64,000 nt of DNA from Leguminivora glycinivorella (lineage: Eukaryota; Arthropoda; Insecta; Lepidoptera; Tortricidae). The stretch's first letter is position 1, and every line of letters begins with the position of its first letter. Below, piece after piece: positions 21,203 to 31,487 of the stretch. Both the position numbers and the translations under genes were made by a program. The notes under the pieces were generated by a model. The model saw only the letters and a program-made list of their open reading frames with translations, had not been told where the DNA came from and ran no database searches. Where the stretch lies: the NCBI RefSeq assembly GCF_023078275.1, contig NC_062990.1:6091549-6155548 (forward strand). The letters run 5' to 3'.

Positions 21203-21289
21203 TTAAATAAAAATTACAATATTAGTTATGATTCGCTCATTACTTTCTTACCAACCCAATAGCTAGTATAAAACTCGAAATTATCCAGA

Positions 21290-22110
21290 GAAATTGACGG
21301 GATTCTTTTATAGAGTGGATACCTCTGTAACAGAAACCCGTCAATTAAAAAAAAAAGTTCATTTCCCAGTAAAATGTTTTAAATTTTCAATTTTTTTTCT
21401 AAGAATCTCGTACAAAGAAACAAATCAGTACACATTAATTTCGATAATAATCAATACGGATAGATCCACAGCATACAGCGCACAATAGGAACTGTATAAA
21501 TCTTAAAATTTTACATTAAATTCCTCTTCAGGTGGGCTAGCACAAAATGCGCTCTCGCCCGGAAGTCCTTACTTTGACGACCGGTCTGGCGCAGTCGGTA
21601 GTGACCCTGCCTGCTGCGCCGCGGTCCCGAATCCCGGTAAGGGCATTTATTTGTGTGATGAGCACAGATATTTGTTCCTGAGTCATGGATGTTTTCTATG
21701 TATATAAGTATTTGTATATTATATATATCGTTGTCTGAGTACCCACAACACAAGCCTTCTTGAGCTTACCGTGGGCCTCAGTCAATCTATGTAAGAATGT
21801 CCTATAATATTTATTTATTTATTATCTATACTTGAAGAACGTAAGTTATGCTAAACCGACAGTTGTCATAAAAAGGCAAATAACTGTCTCGAATAATTCA
21901 GTATTAATTCAGTATCTAAGAACTTCTTATTGCTTTTGTACAAACAAGTTTCTAATCATTCCAATAATAATCAATACGGGATGGATCTTCCAGTACTTTC
22001 CATCACAACAAGAAAATAAATCTTAAAAATTGACATTAAAACCCTCCTTCCCAGTTCTCATAAAATCGCAAATAACTGTCTCCAATAATTCAGTATTCAT
22101 TCGGCGGATA
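21290..22110 (+). repeat. Diverged direct repeats around a SINE
   Basis: AATAATCAATACGG occurs near 21444 and 21968. GCAAATAACTGTCTC followed by AATAATTCAGTATT occurs near 21874 and 22066. Spacing differs between motifs, so these are not one simple tandem array. They may be a local duplication broken by the SINE at 21576. Confidence 0.4.
21576..21824 (+). mobile_element. tRNA-headed SINE, nearly full length
   Basis: The head GACCGGTCTGGCGCAGTCGG and GAATCCCGGTAAGGGCA carries A- and B-box-like promoter parts. The body has TTTGTGTGATGAGCACAGA and GTTGTCTGAGTACCCACAAC, and the tail is TTTATTTATTTATTA. Other copies are at 47505 (interrupted), 59833 (reversed) and 63838 (reversed, truncated by the window end). 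Confidence 0.8.
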
Positions 22111-22131
22111 AATTCAATCGGAATCCATTTT

Positions 22132-22204
22132 GTTACCGCCGGCTGAGGTCCCGCGGGACCGCGGTACCGTCGGCAGAAGTCCCGCGGGTACCGGTACCGG
22201 CGCG
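22132..22204. repeat. GC-rich palindrome cluster
   Basis: Within about 70 bp there are the perfect 14-bp palindrome GGTCCCGCGGGACC and the motifs CCGCGGTACCG and GGTACCGGTACCGG. The surrounding sequence is AT-rich, so this island stands out. No function is assigned. Confidence 0.5.
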
Positions 22205-22928
22205 GGATTTTATTACTTTTAATATGGTGGAAGACGTTCTGCGCTGACTCTGCATCTAAAATTGTTTTACATCGAAAAATAAAGGGGTCCGATGTTTTTC
22301 GCTATTCTATTGCACTTTGTGTTAGGTTTTTAATGTATGGGTCGAAAAATTTGCCAAAATTAAAAAGAGCGAATGTAATTTATACATATTAGTAGGTCTG
22401 AATCTAGAGTTATAAATTATCTACGTAAGCAAATATGAGATTATACATACCAATAATACCTCAGTAATGCAGTTTTTGAAAAGGAAAAATGACGTTTTAT
22501 TTTACTCTACATCGAATTGTCGAGTTTTTATCAATCAAAACTTTGTATTAAATCATGACAAATTGTATCTTCTATAAAGCGTATTTAATGTTTTATAAAA
22601 CGACATGTTTTTAAGAATTTAGACCCGCCGACAAACAAATCCATCTCAAATGCACATTATAAACTGCTTTCAGCCACATCATAAATAAATCTCAGCAAAA
22701 AATTCAAAACTAACAAATCGCTACCAACCGCAACCACGTGTCACGGCCATGTCAAAACATGCCGCAACCTCACTACCAAATAGTCGTAAATAACATTTAA
22801 AACTAACTTGGAATTTCAACTTTACCCCTCACAAGCTACAGTCTAAAATTGTATCTGTGCGAAAGCGTATTTCAAAGCAATACTTTTTGCTGTAGACTTT
22901 TGGAATACAAAAGATGGTAGACAAGTTA
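22205..22928. other. Unassigned intron-like sequence
   Basis: AT-rich, without long frames, inverted ends or recognised repeats. Nothing found. Confidence 0.4.
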
Positions 22929-23038
22929 TTAAATATAGATACGGACAACATGCCAAATATAAGTATACACGACTTTATTGCTTATACTTTAAGGTTGTCT
23001 ATACATATCTTTGGCACTTTGTCCGTGTCTATATTTAA
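22929..23038. mobile_element. Hairpin MITE, TTAAATATAGATGC family, copy 2
   Basis: The ends TTAAATATAGATACGGACAA and TTGTCCGTGTCTATATTTAA are inverted copies, and the inner arms also pair (GCCAAATATA with TATCTTTGGC). This is a short relative of 5027-5277. Confidence 0.6.
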
Positions 23039-23251
23039 TACGTTTACTGCAGTCGAAACGGGTAAGATGCATTCGGAATTGAATTCTTACGTGTTGTCTT
23101 TAGGGTTCCATTTGTATAGGTTTAGTTGTGAATTGTGAAGATTTATGTTACGCCAGTTTTAAATCACTGGTATGATCGTAGACACGTGTATTGTAAATAA
23201 ACAACACATTTGTATTATAGAACTTGATGTTGTTCGATTTTTTTTTCCTAA

Positions 23252-23399
23252 CGCCGTGTCTTGCGTGCGACCGTCGCGCGACCGTCGCCGTCGCGTCTTA
23301 TCGCATCGTCTACTTCCATATCGATAAGGTTTGATTTCGTATGCGTCGCATCGCCGTCGCGCGACCATCGCGCGACCGTCGCCCACGCAAGCCACGGCG
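23252..23399. mobile_element. Harbinger-type MITE with TAA duplication
   Basis: A 148-bp palindromic element has arms rich in GACCGTCGCGCG and ends CGCCGTG/CACGGCG. TAA flanks it on both sides (23249-23251 and 23400-23402), the 3-bp TWA target usual for PIF/Harbinger. Confidence 0.55.
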
Positions 23400-23499
23400 T
23401 AAGACACTACAGGAGCGAAAATGCTAAAATGAAATGGAGCCGCCCTTTCAATTTGGGAATTTTAGTTAAATATACTAGTGTTATTGACTAGATCTAACG

Positions 23500-23870
23500 A
23501 AAAAAAATTTCCATTCAGAACAACTCAGTTTCCTCCTTCAAAATTTAATCAATAGTAACGAAATTTGAGAATCTGAATTACATTGAAATAATCTGTGTCG
23601 GACCGTTTAGTTTTTTTTTTTGGCAAATTGTTACCAATTTTGATTACTACACCCTTTCTTGCGTCACAATCAATAAGGCAGTTTTTGGAATTTTTTATGG
23701 GCTCTAGCGTCTTTAAAAATAAAAATATCAAAAAAATCAAAATGGTCCGACACAGATAAAAATAATAATAATCTGTGTTGAAAAAATCATTGCTCTATCT
23801 TCAAAAACCAGGGAGGAAATAGTCAAGAGCGTTTGTATGGATAATTGACCCCTCCTGTATCGTCTTAAGG
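23500..23870 (-). repeat. Interspersed repeat shared with 49645-49815
   Basis: AAAATGGTCCGACACAGATA and AACCAGGGAGGAAATAGTCA recur in reverse at 49645-49815 as ATCTGTGTCGGACCGTTTTG and related motifs. A second GTCGGACCGTTTAG in opposite orientation near 23596 suggests a palindromic MITE. The span is approximate. Confidence 0.45.
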
Positions 23871-24817
23871 TATTTCTTTAGTGTTAAGGTGTTGGACGCG
23901 TAATTAGATAGATATGTTATAGTTTTGAGTTAAATTTTAAATGTGAAAAAAACGAATATACTTAGGTAATTGTTGTTCTAAATACTTGGTTCACTTGATT
24001 GATACTATACGCAACTTTAGGAACAAATCAAATTGGTGTTGTCATTATTTTATCCAACTATTTCGTTCAACATTTATTTTTGCAAACAGTTGGTGTTGCT
24101 TTTGGTCCCTCCGGATCATACAAAGAATAATTTACAAAAACAGACTGTCTCATATGTCCTTAGTATGTGTGCCATCTAAGCCGGTTAATTTAAATAAAAA
24201 TCTAATGTATGTTTCCTTTTTTTACAGGTAAATATTTTCATTTTGAAACACCATCCAATCTCCACGATGGACTTTGTATGTGAGTGACAAAATGGCTTCA
24301 AAGTTAATACTTGCAAAACACGTAAAAGTCGTGAACTGTATTTGATATTGATATTACAATATTCAAAGAAGCTAGACGTGAAAAAAAAACTTTCAAAGTT
24401 TCACGAATAACATTATTTTAAATTTTCTTTGACGTCTAAACCAAAGAAACGGTCATCTTTTAGATAAAAAAGTTTTATGATTTCATTTTGCAACCAACTT
24501 TATTTCTGTCTGTCTCTTTTTCCTATTTCTGTGCCCTCTAGTCTGAGATAATTCTAGCAAAAGTACCTAAGCATACCGGAATAGAAAAGTTATGTATTTT
24601 TTTTACATTTTAATACATGATCACTAATCAGCTTCCTAGTTGTCTGGTGTCTAGATTCTAGGTATACTTTACCATTACCACCTAAGTAAGATTCTTCATA
24701 CAGAAAATATAAATTAAAAATACTGCAAAGACAAAAAAGTTACATGCAGACATGTTTACAAGCTGGCACTATTTCAATAAACATTTTCAATAAAAATACA
24801 AAAAGTTTACCAACTCT
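23871..24817. other. Unassigned intron-like sequence
   Basis: AT-rich, with no recognised repeat or coding region. A CAAAAAG run at the right end provides a T stretch on the minus strand downstream of the tRNA gene. Confidence 0.4.
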
Positions 24818-24891
24818 AGGCCCCGACGAGATTCGAACTCGTGATCTCCTGTTTACTAGACAGGCGCTTTAACCAACTAAGCCACGGCGCC
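24818..24891 (-). tRNA. tRNA-Thr (anticodon AGT)
   Basis: On the minus strand a 74-nt cloverleaf can be drawn. The acceptor is GGCGCCG with CGGGGCC (one G-G mismatch at pair 4-69), the D stem is GCTT/AAGC, the anticodon stem is CCTGT/ACAGG around loop CTAGTAA, and the T stem is ACGAG/CTCGT with loop TTCGAAT. The anticodon AGT reads threonine codons. The D-arm TGGCTTAGTTGG and T-arm GAGTTCGAATC match A and B boxes. A TTTTT terminator follows within about 20 nt on the minus strand. The intact stems and terminator favour a real gene over a SINE head; the mismatch leaves some doubt. It is antisense within the host gene. Confidence 0.85.
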
Positions 24892-25534
24892 GTTGACGCG
24901 CTCGACGAAATGATCGGTCCCTATTGTAGTCGAGTTACATCACAGTTATGTTTACATTATTGTCTTGTTACAATGTATGTGTGTGTCTTGACGACAGTTA
25001 TCTGGTTTAGTTTACTGATATGATAATAAGTCGATTATTAAATATGACGCTGTTGTATGGCACATTTTTTGTAGGAATTAAACTTTGTTTTATGAGGTCA
25101 TTACACTCGTATGTTATCTTATCGATATTTGCAGAATCAATATTATTATTAAGGTCATATTGAATGTTTTATCTTTTTACCATTGAATACTATAAAATAA
25201 TCTACTCGGGCTCACTAGCAGATTCAATCTAATGACAGAAATGTGTCACAAATTGTATGGAGTTTGTAGTTTTCAGCAGCGCTTACTAGTACATTTTAAA
25301 CATATTGATTTCCGATAATCCAAGGATTATGTGTCACATTCAATTAGAGGATTAAGTACACGGTAATCCAGTTTGAACATGTGCTCTGTGTATTTTGTAC
25401 ACATTCGTGACACAAAAGAGGGCTTCGGTTATGTTGATGAATGTATTTACCATTATATTGGAATATTTTGAATATAAACATATACTTTGAAGCGCTGGTG
25501 GCCTTGCGACTTTCGATCCAGAGATTTTTGCCTT
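24892..25534. other. Unassigned sequence
   Basis: No recognised repeat ends or domains. Short frames here have no features worth reporting. Confidence 0.4.
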
Positions 25535-25592
25535 TGAAATCCTTCCTACATCCGATATCGGATCGGATAATGTGAAAACGCACCTGACTGTT
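25535..25592. repeat. Single arm of the CGTTTTCACATTATC MITE
   Basis: ACATCCGATATCGGATCGGA followed by TAATGTGAAAACGCACC matches the right arm of the element at 6502-6637. The partner arm is not seen nearby. Confidence 0.5.
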
Positions 25593-26120
25593 GTGTGACA
25601 ATACTGAGACGACTAAATACTAATTATTCTCCTTAAATTTAAGCCATATTTCACCAAATTCCCACATATTATTGTGGTAAACGTGTTCCCTTTGATCTTT
25701 TCTCGGACGCCGCCAAGAATGAAGTCCCGTTCCGGGAATTCCCTTTTTGTATGACAGCTGCAGGTCAAAAGGATGTACTAATTGAGCGTACATTTTCGAA
25801 TAATCGTATTTTGAACATGTGTACAATAAAGGAACATATGTAATTGACACTTTTTTCTGTCATATGTCACCAATAAAAAATATATTTTATGGGGTTAATG
25901 CACAAAGTACGAAATCTGTATTTGCTAGTGCTTCGTAATTTTTTCTTCACATTTGTTGTTTGAAGGTCTCATTGCATCTACGTGTATTGAAGAATAATGT
26001 GCTATTTTAATCCCAAGGGAGTTATGGATTTAGTTTTAAAAATTAATACAATCCGTACAAAGGATGTTTCAATCAGCCAAGGATTTTTTTTTTGCACAAC
26101 TAAAATTTTACTTTTTTTTT
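25593..26120. other. Unassigned sequence
   Basis: No feature recognised. Frames of 60-85 codons here look like background. Confidence 0.35.
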
Positions 26121-26123
26121 ATA

Positions 26124-26245
26124 GCCTATAATGTGTCCCACTGCTGGGCAAAGGCCTCCCCTGTTTTCCGCCACTCGTCACGGTTCTGTGCATGCTCTCG
26201 CCAGCCGCCACAAAATGAGTCCAGGTCTTTCCGCCATCTCACCTT
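26124..26245 (-). pseudogene. RTE-type LINE ORF C-terminus
   Basis: The minus strand encodes WRKDLDSFCGGW, then DEWRKTGEAFAQQWDTL and a stop. The W-x-D-L and GEAFAQQW end is the standard terminus of RTE-clade reverse transcriptases. Only the last 35-40 codons survive. Confidence 0.65.
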
Positions 26246-26249
26246 TGAC

Positions 26250-27544
26250 TATTAAGCTATTTAAAAAAATGAGCCATTGAAACACTCGTGTTATTTTATT
26301 AACAACACCCGGGTTTTAATGCCTCTCATTATGCACCAGTCACATAAATAACTATTAAATTAATGATTCCATTTTTTTTAAACCAGTTTAAGATCAATAA
26401 AGCCCCAGTGATAATTAATCCATTTGTAAAAAAAAAAAAAAACAAATGACCAGTTGCGGCTGACAGCGTTTTATTTGGAAAAAGTTTCAAATAAACTTGA
26501 ATTAGTGTAGAGTTACACCCTTTTCTAAGTAACAGTGCACCCGGCGCAGACGGCATAAATCACTTGTCTCGCTATTTTTATTTATTTCCCTTTGCTTGGT
26601 GACGAGTATTTTGTACTTGGTATTTTTTTACCTGTTTCGAGCGAGTTGTAGGTACTTGTTCCGGGATTGATAAACACAAGTCTTTGACAAACACAAAACT
26701 TAAATTTTATAAATCTCCTTGTATTCTTAGTAGACACTAAACAGAAGTACAGTCAACCAATTGGAACCCTAGGCCACTCTACAACCATGTCAAAATGACA
26801 AGCAGTAAGTGATTTCTTACAATCTGATTTATAGCCTGTCAACCAAATTTTGGCAGTAGCAATGTACATCAAACTAAAGTATGGTATCCCTATGAAACGA
26901 ACAAAAACCAGCAATGTACAGTACGTCGAACAGCCACAGAGATTTTTTTTCAAGGGGCTCGTTGGGCCTGCAGCATTGGAATGCCTCCCTAATAAAAAAA
27001 GCATATGAAACGCGTATACTCATCCTTTACTTCCTTACGAATTAGATAATGTATTAAAAAGGGACGGATATATGCTAGTTATTTCTCTTTTTGGTAGGGT
27101 GGAGGTTTCCACAGATAAGATTCAAATGACACGCGAATTTCCACCGTTTTTCAAAACCAGTGTTGCTAGCCCGCGATTTTTCAAATTTGCCGCCTTTTTA
27201 ACGTCACTATGACATATTTCTACAGTGGCTCCAATATAGGTTGATTGTACCTAGTTTATACTAACACATTGTTCTCTGCAAAATTATTATTTCAGATAAG
27301 TAGAATGTTAAGCGCCGAACTCACAAGTATTATAACAGCAAGTATTTAATCCCTGTTCCGATACTCTTTATTACTAGTCTCGCTAAAACAAAGAGGTAAT
27401 TTATGTGGGTAATTAATGAGCCGGTTATATTTGTCGCGTTTCGCGCTTAATTCGCTCCCTAGAGAGAGAATTGGTATTATTATTCAAATCGGGCGGTTTG
27501 AAATGCCCTTAACTCTTCTGAGTTAATATTCTCTTTGGATAAAT
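26250..27544. other. Mostly unassigned; A-rich and T-rich runs
   Basis: Contains poly(A/T) patches near 26085, 26120 and 26430, and a possible old repeat at 26750-27000 (CAACCAATTGGAACCC, GGCCACTCTACAACCATG). No inverted ends or coding region could be confirmed. Confidence 0.35.
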
Positions 27545-27750
27545 TATTTATCACATACACATACACATACAATCACGCCTGTATCCCATAAAGGGGTAGG
27601 CAGAGCACATGAACTACTCAAGTTTCAGTTCAGTGCCACTCTTGGCAAAAAGGGGTTGAAAGAAAACGAAAGTGTTACCTCATTAATTTTCAGTTTTCAA
27701 CCCCTTAATTGCCAGGAGTGGCCCTTTCATGGGACACAAGCATGATTTTA
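27545..27750. repeat. Two opposed copies of the (TGTA)n retroposon tail
   Basis: AATCACGCCTGTATCCCATA and AGGGGTAGGCAGAGCACATG are followed, in opposite orientation, by CAACCCCTTAATTGCCAGGA and GTGGCCCTTTCATGGGACAC. Two fragments of the 11766-12011 family thus lie tail-outward, making an imperfect palindrome. Confidence 0.55.
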
Positions 27751-27860
27751 TGTGTGTCATTTTCGTAGAAAATTATCTATATTCTGTATAACTTTAAGGC
27801 TCAAGTAGAACAATGATATACCGAAAAATATTTAGAGCCGACTCACAAAAACATTACAAA

Positions 27861-28107
27861 AACCTAACCAAAAAATTAAAATTTTGAAAAAACCCCCGAC
27901 CGCGACATAGTGGACCGATTTTCATGAAACATGGCTAAGACCACTCCCGACTAACTCAGCTTTCAAACAATACAAAACTAAATCTAAATCGGTTCATCCG
28001 TTCAGGAGCTACGATGCCACAGACAGACACACTGACAGACAAACAGACAGACAGCCAGACACGTCAAACTTGTAACACCCCGTCGTTTTTGCGTCGGGGG
28101 TTAAAAA
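27861..28107 (-). repeat. AACCCCCGACG repeat family, copy 3 (reversed)
   Basis: It reads from AACCTAACCAAAAAATTAAA to CGTTTTTGCGTCGGGGGTTA, the reverse of 4588-4840, with a short AGAC array. One of two reversed copies. Confidence 0.65.
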
Positions 28108-28288
28108 CGTGGACACCGCTAAAGCCTCATACACCTCTTTAATTCAATGCCGGCAAATGAAAACGTGCATTTGTTCACAAAGTAGACGTATTATAATCCT
28201 TTAAACAGACCGCAATCTTCTTATGTTCTTAACATGCACATTTGCACAATGCACTAGGCTTGTGTCGTTCACGAACTATGAACTGTTA

Positions 28289-28919
28289 GGCCCTCCGCTC
28301 ACGAGGCTACTCTCAAGCGACGCGATTGCAATGCAATTCATGGTTGCATACTGGTATGCTACTCGTTTCCGCTCACAGTGCTACGCAACTGAGACGATTT
28401 TTATCATTTGCAGTGCAACATTCGTGCGTACAAGATGATGAAACACGATGAATTTTGAATCGTGACGTTATTTATCACTCACCCCTTCATAGTTTGTAGT
28501 AGGTTAATGTAATAATAGTAGGTAAATAAACCCTTCATTTCATAAAAACAAAATATAATACCTATACTGACCTGTCATATTCATTTTTTTGCCAATATCA
28601 TTCCACGCCTTTTCCACCACATCTTTTCTCATATATTCTGGCAGCTTATAATTATACAAACACGGATAATTTTCCACTTCTTGGAAAAATCGAATATTAA
28701 ACTTTTGATCCACCGCCATTTTTGTTTGCAACGTGCATGCGACTCGAGTAGCGTGCGACCAGCAATGACAGTCGCGTGCGACTGGTAGCATACGGGTCGT
28801 AGACGCGTCTCGTCGTGTGCGGAGCGACGTTAATTTGTATGCAGGCTACTCACGAGCGACGCGTATCATACGCGTATGAGACGAAAGTCGCTTGAGAGTA
28901 GCCTCGTGAGCGGAGGGCC
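28289..28919 (-). mobile_element. PIF/Harbinger derivative nested in hAT element
   Basis: Perfect 33-bp inverted repeats begin GGCCCTCCGCTCACGAGGCT (28289-28321 and 28887-28919). TTA duplications are at 28286-28288 and 28920-28922, the PIF/Harbinger target. It keeps one exon of the accessory MADF protein but no DDE transposase, so it is an internally deleted, non-autonomous copy. It is younger than the hAT element it interrupts. Confidence 0.85.
28572..28719 (-). pseudogene. MADF-domain exon (Harbinger DNA-binding protein)
   Basis: From ATG (28717-28719, context AAAATGG) the product reads MAVDQKFNIRFFQEV and later YPCLYNYKLPEYMR and DVVEKAWNDIGKK. That is the front half of a MADF/Myb-like DNA-binding domain of the kind carried by Harbinger elements as a second protein. 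The exon ends at ACAG before GTCAGT, a good splice donor at 28570-28571. No later exon lies within the element, so the gene is truncated. Confidence 0.7.
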
Positions 28920-29345
28920 TTAGGAATAAAATCCCATCAATGACCGAAATGAACTGAATCTTTCCGTGCTCTGAGAATCGGTCTTTGCTCATTTAGTTCA
29001 GTATAGGATCGGCGAACGCGAGCGGTTTGGATCAAGAACGAGTGTGTGACTGCGCCGACCGAGAGCGAGAGCTACTTAGCAGAGCAACAAAAAAAAGTCA
29101 AGTTTTCATATTAAACTTCGGTTACTTATAACCTTTCGGCCCGGAATGTTACTATCTGTTGACTATTCATATCATTTTGACACTATTTGGTCCCATTCGT
29201 TCTGATCTTTCCGACCGCAGTGGTCACTGGTCTGTCTGAACTAAATGAGCAAAAGACCTAAAAGAGCGAACTAGTTCGTGGGAGCGATTGAACGAGATCG
29301 GAGCGCTCCGATCAACGAACGAAACGGCACAAGCCTACAATGCAC

Positions 29346-29698
29346 TACAAAGCCACTGCTGCTATTGTTAACATACCGAGTGCATATACTGATGAAACCC
29401 GACTATAGTCCTTGGGAATGTTCCCGGGAATCACAGCAATAATCAGAATTAGGTTGTTTTTATACAGTGCGAAAACGCTAAGGTATGCGATTTTAGATTT
29501 TAGACACATTGCGCACTAATTAGATCCAATTCAGGTGCCGATCAAATTTGCAGACCACATTGAAATGACATTCGCATGCGAGATGTTGTACCGTCTAAAT
29601 CAGCCTTAAATCAGGTCGGTGAGTAGCTGATAATATCAGCTACTCAAGACTAGTATTATCAGTTCTATCTAATCTATCTAATCACTTACGAGTAAACT
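29346..29698. other. Unassigned sequence
   Basis: No recognised feature. A short GATAATATCAGCTACTC-like inverted motif occurs near 29615-29665 but is too small to name. Confidence 0.35.
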
Positions 29699-29976
29699 AA
29701 CCTAACCACAAAATATAAATTTAAAAACCCCAAAAAATAAAAACCCCGATATAGTAGAGTAGTAGACCGATTTTCATGAAACATGGCTAAGAACACTCCC
29801 GACTAACTCAGCTTTCAAACGAAAAAAAAAACTAAATCTAAATCGGTTCATCCGTTCAGGAGCTACGATGCCACAGACAGACACACACACAGACAAACAA
29901 ACAGACGGACAGACAGACAGACAGACACACACGTCAAACTTATAACAACCCCGTCGTTTTTGCGTCGGGGGTTAAT
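29699..29976 (-). repeat. AACCCCCGACG repeat family, copy 4 (reversed)
   Basis: It runs from AACCTAACCACAAAATATAA to CGTTTTTGCGTCGGGGGTTA with an (AGAC)n/(ACAC)n core near 29876-29930. Confidence 0.65.
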
Positions 29977-30164
29977 CAATTTTATTTATACTGGTTGTCC
30001 CAAAGCCTTTCTTTTGGTGGCGTGGTGAACACTAATATAATGCACTGGCTGCAACTAAGAAAGATCCTAACTCATTTTATTTGGCTACGCGTATGATATC
30101 TTTTATATAAAACCCCTACAATGGATTACATGCCTTTGACGAACTTAGGTCTAGTATCTAGTTA

Positions 30165-30438
30165 CCAAAGACATAATATGTAACTCCGTATAGACGGATA
30201 AAGTCTAAGAAAAAACGTACCTCAAAGGTGTCGTTACACCTTTGGGGGACGCTCGGCTAGATGGCGCTAATATTCATATTTGACATTTTAACATAATTAT
30301 ATCAAGCTAAGAATATGGGCCAAATTGTCAAATCTGACGTTCAAAAGTTTTAAGCCAGTGTCGAGAGACTGCAGTCTATGCACTGTGATTACACATTTTA
30401 CTTTGACAGTGACTCTCTATAACACTCAATCCTCTTTG
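30165..30438 (+). repeat. CCAAAGACATA MITE-like repeat, copy 1
   Basis: It begins CCAAAGACATAATATGTAAC and ends CTCAATCCTCTTTG, with short inverted ends (CCAAAGA). A copy at 54530-54823 shares most of the length and 42762-42806 shares the right end. It contains CTAGATGGCGCTAATATT; no coding. Confidence 0.6.
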
Positions 30439-30878
30439 CTACTTACACAAGAATGGAAAATGCTACTTTATTTTAGAGCTTTTAGAATTTTGAGGTTTAC
30501 AACATTTGGTAAAATGAAAATGTCAATTACGGCGGTGCATATTCTTTCTTTTCATAGGTCATATTGTTTCAGAAGGATTTTGTACCCCTGACTTTCTGAT
30601 TAGAATATAATACGTATAATATAAGTCAGGAGAAAGCATTGCTATAGAGTTTGTAATAATCTTAGTCAGAATTACAAACTCTTACAATTAAAAGAAAAAG
30701 AAAAGTTTATTTGGTTATGTTTTCAATGAAATAAAAAATGCAAACAAAAGATTATGTAAAATTTGCGATAATTCTCTTATAAGGACTTAGGATCCTATTT
30801 AAATAGAAATGCCTATAGGAGTTCGAAATCTAGAACGAGTTATATTGTTTGGAGAAAAACTTTAATAATTATACAATA

Positions 30879-31060
30879 CTAGCTTTTACCCGCGGCTTCG
30901 CTCGCGTTAGAAAGAGACAAAAAGTAGCCTATGTCACTCTCCATTCCTTCAACTATCTCCACTTAAAAAATCACGTCAATTCGTTGCTCCGTTTTGCCGT
31001 AAAAGACGGACAAACAAACAGACTTTTTCAACTTTTTCATTTATAATATTAGTATGGAAG
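30879..31060 (+). repeat. CCCGCGGCTTCGCTCGCGTT repeat, copy 1
   Basis: It starts ACTAGCTTTTACCCGCGGCT and ends TTATAATATTAGTATGGA. Copies lie at 35651-35815 and, reversed, 36652-36897. A very common insect interspersed repeat; class uncertain. Confidence 0.6.
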
Positions 31061-31480
31061 TATGGATATCAATATACAAAGCAAGTGTATTAAATTATAC
31101 TTGTACTTCCGATACGCATGCCGTATGGGACCGAGATTCTAATGACATGCATCGAGGTGAGGTGTCGATATTGCAGTGGAGGACACATAAAAGTGTACAA
31201 GTTATTGTATTTGTTATTTTATTGTAGGTACATTATTCATAATTGATTTAATTATCTAACTGAGAAATATCAAACTACAGTCATTTATCTAAACTATTAA
31301 AGCGTCCAGTTAACTCATAAAATTATAGATAAAATGCGTATATATTATGTAGGTTTCGTCAAAGCTAGATTTGCACTAACTTAAACGGAATAGTTAAGAA
31401 TAGTCACCTTTATGTCCTTACTTCATAAGTCTGAGTATACAAATACCTGTTCCGTACGAATACTGAACGAGTGATGTTCA
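31061..31480. other. Unassigned sequence
   Basis: AT-rich with no feature I can support. Confidence 0.35.
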
Positions 31481-31487
31481 CTAGTAT

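Larger units (their letters stand above)
20003..21259 (+). mobile_element. mariner transposon, nearly intact
   Basis: This 1257-bp element is bounded by perfect 27-bp inverted repeats starting TTGGGTTGGTAAGAAAGTAA (20003-20029 and 21233-21259). TA target duplications lie at 20001-20002 and 21260-21261. It encodes one DD34D transposase on the + strand. Length, TIRs and TA target are all standard for mariner. Both ends are intact, so it could still be mobilised if transposase were supplied. Confidence 0.95.
28255..29337. mobile_element. hAT-type non-autonomous element, interrupted
   Basis: The ends TAGGCTTGTG and CACAAGCCTA are inverted, and 8-bp duplications CAATGCAC lie at 28247-28254 and 29338-29345. 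An 8-bp target and a TAG start are typical of hAT. Inner arms share TTTGCTCATTTAGTTCAG in inverted form. A 631-bp Harbinger derivative at 28289-28919 is inserted near the left end; without it the element is about 450 bp and has no transposase. Confidence 0.8.

Noticed and set aside
23159..23407. Arg-rich proteins on both strands
   Set aside because: They read through the arms of the GC-rich Harbinger-type MITE at 23252-23399; palindromes give mirrored frames.
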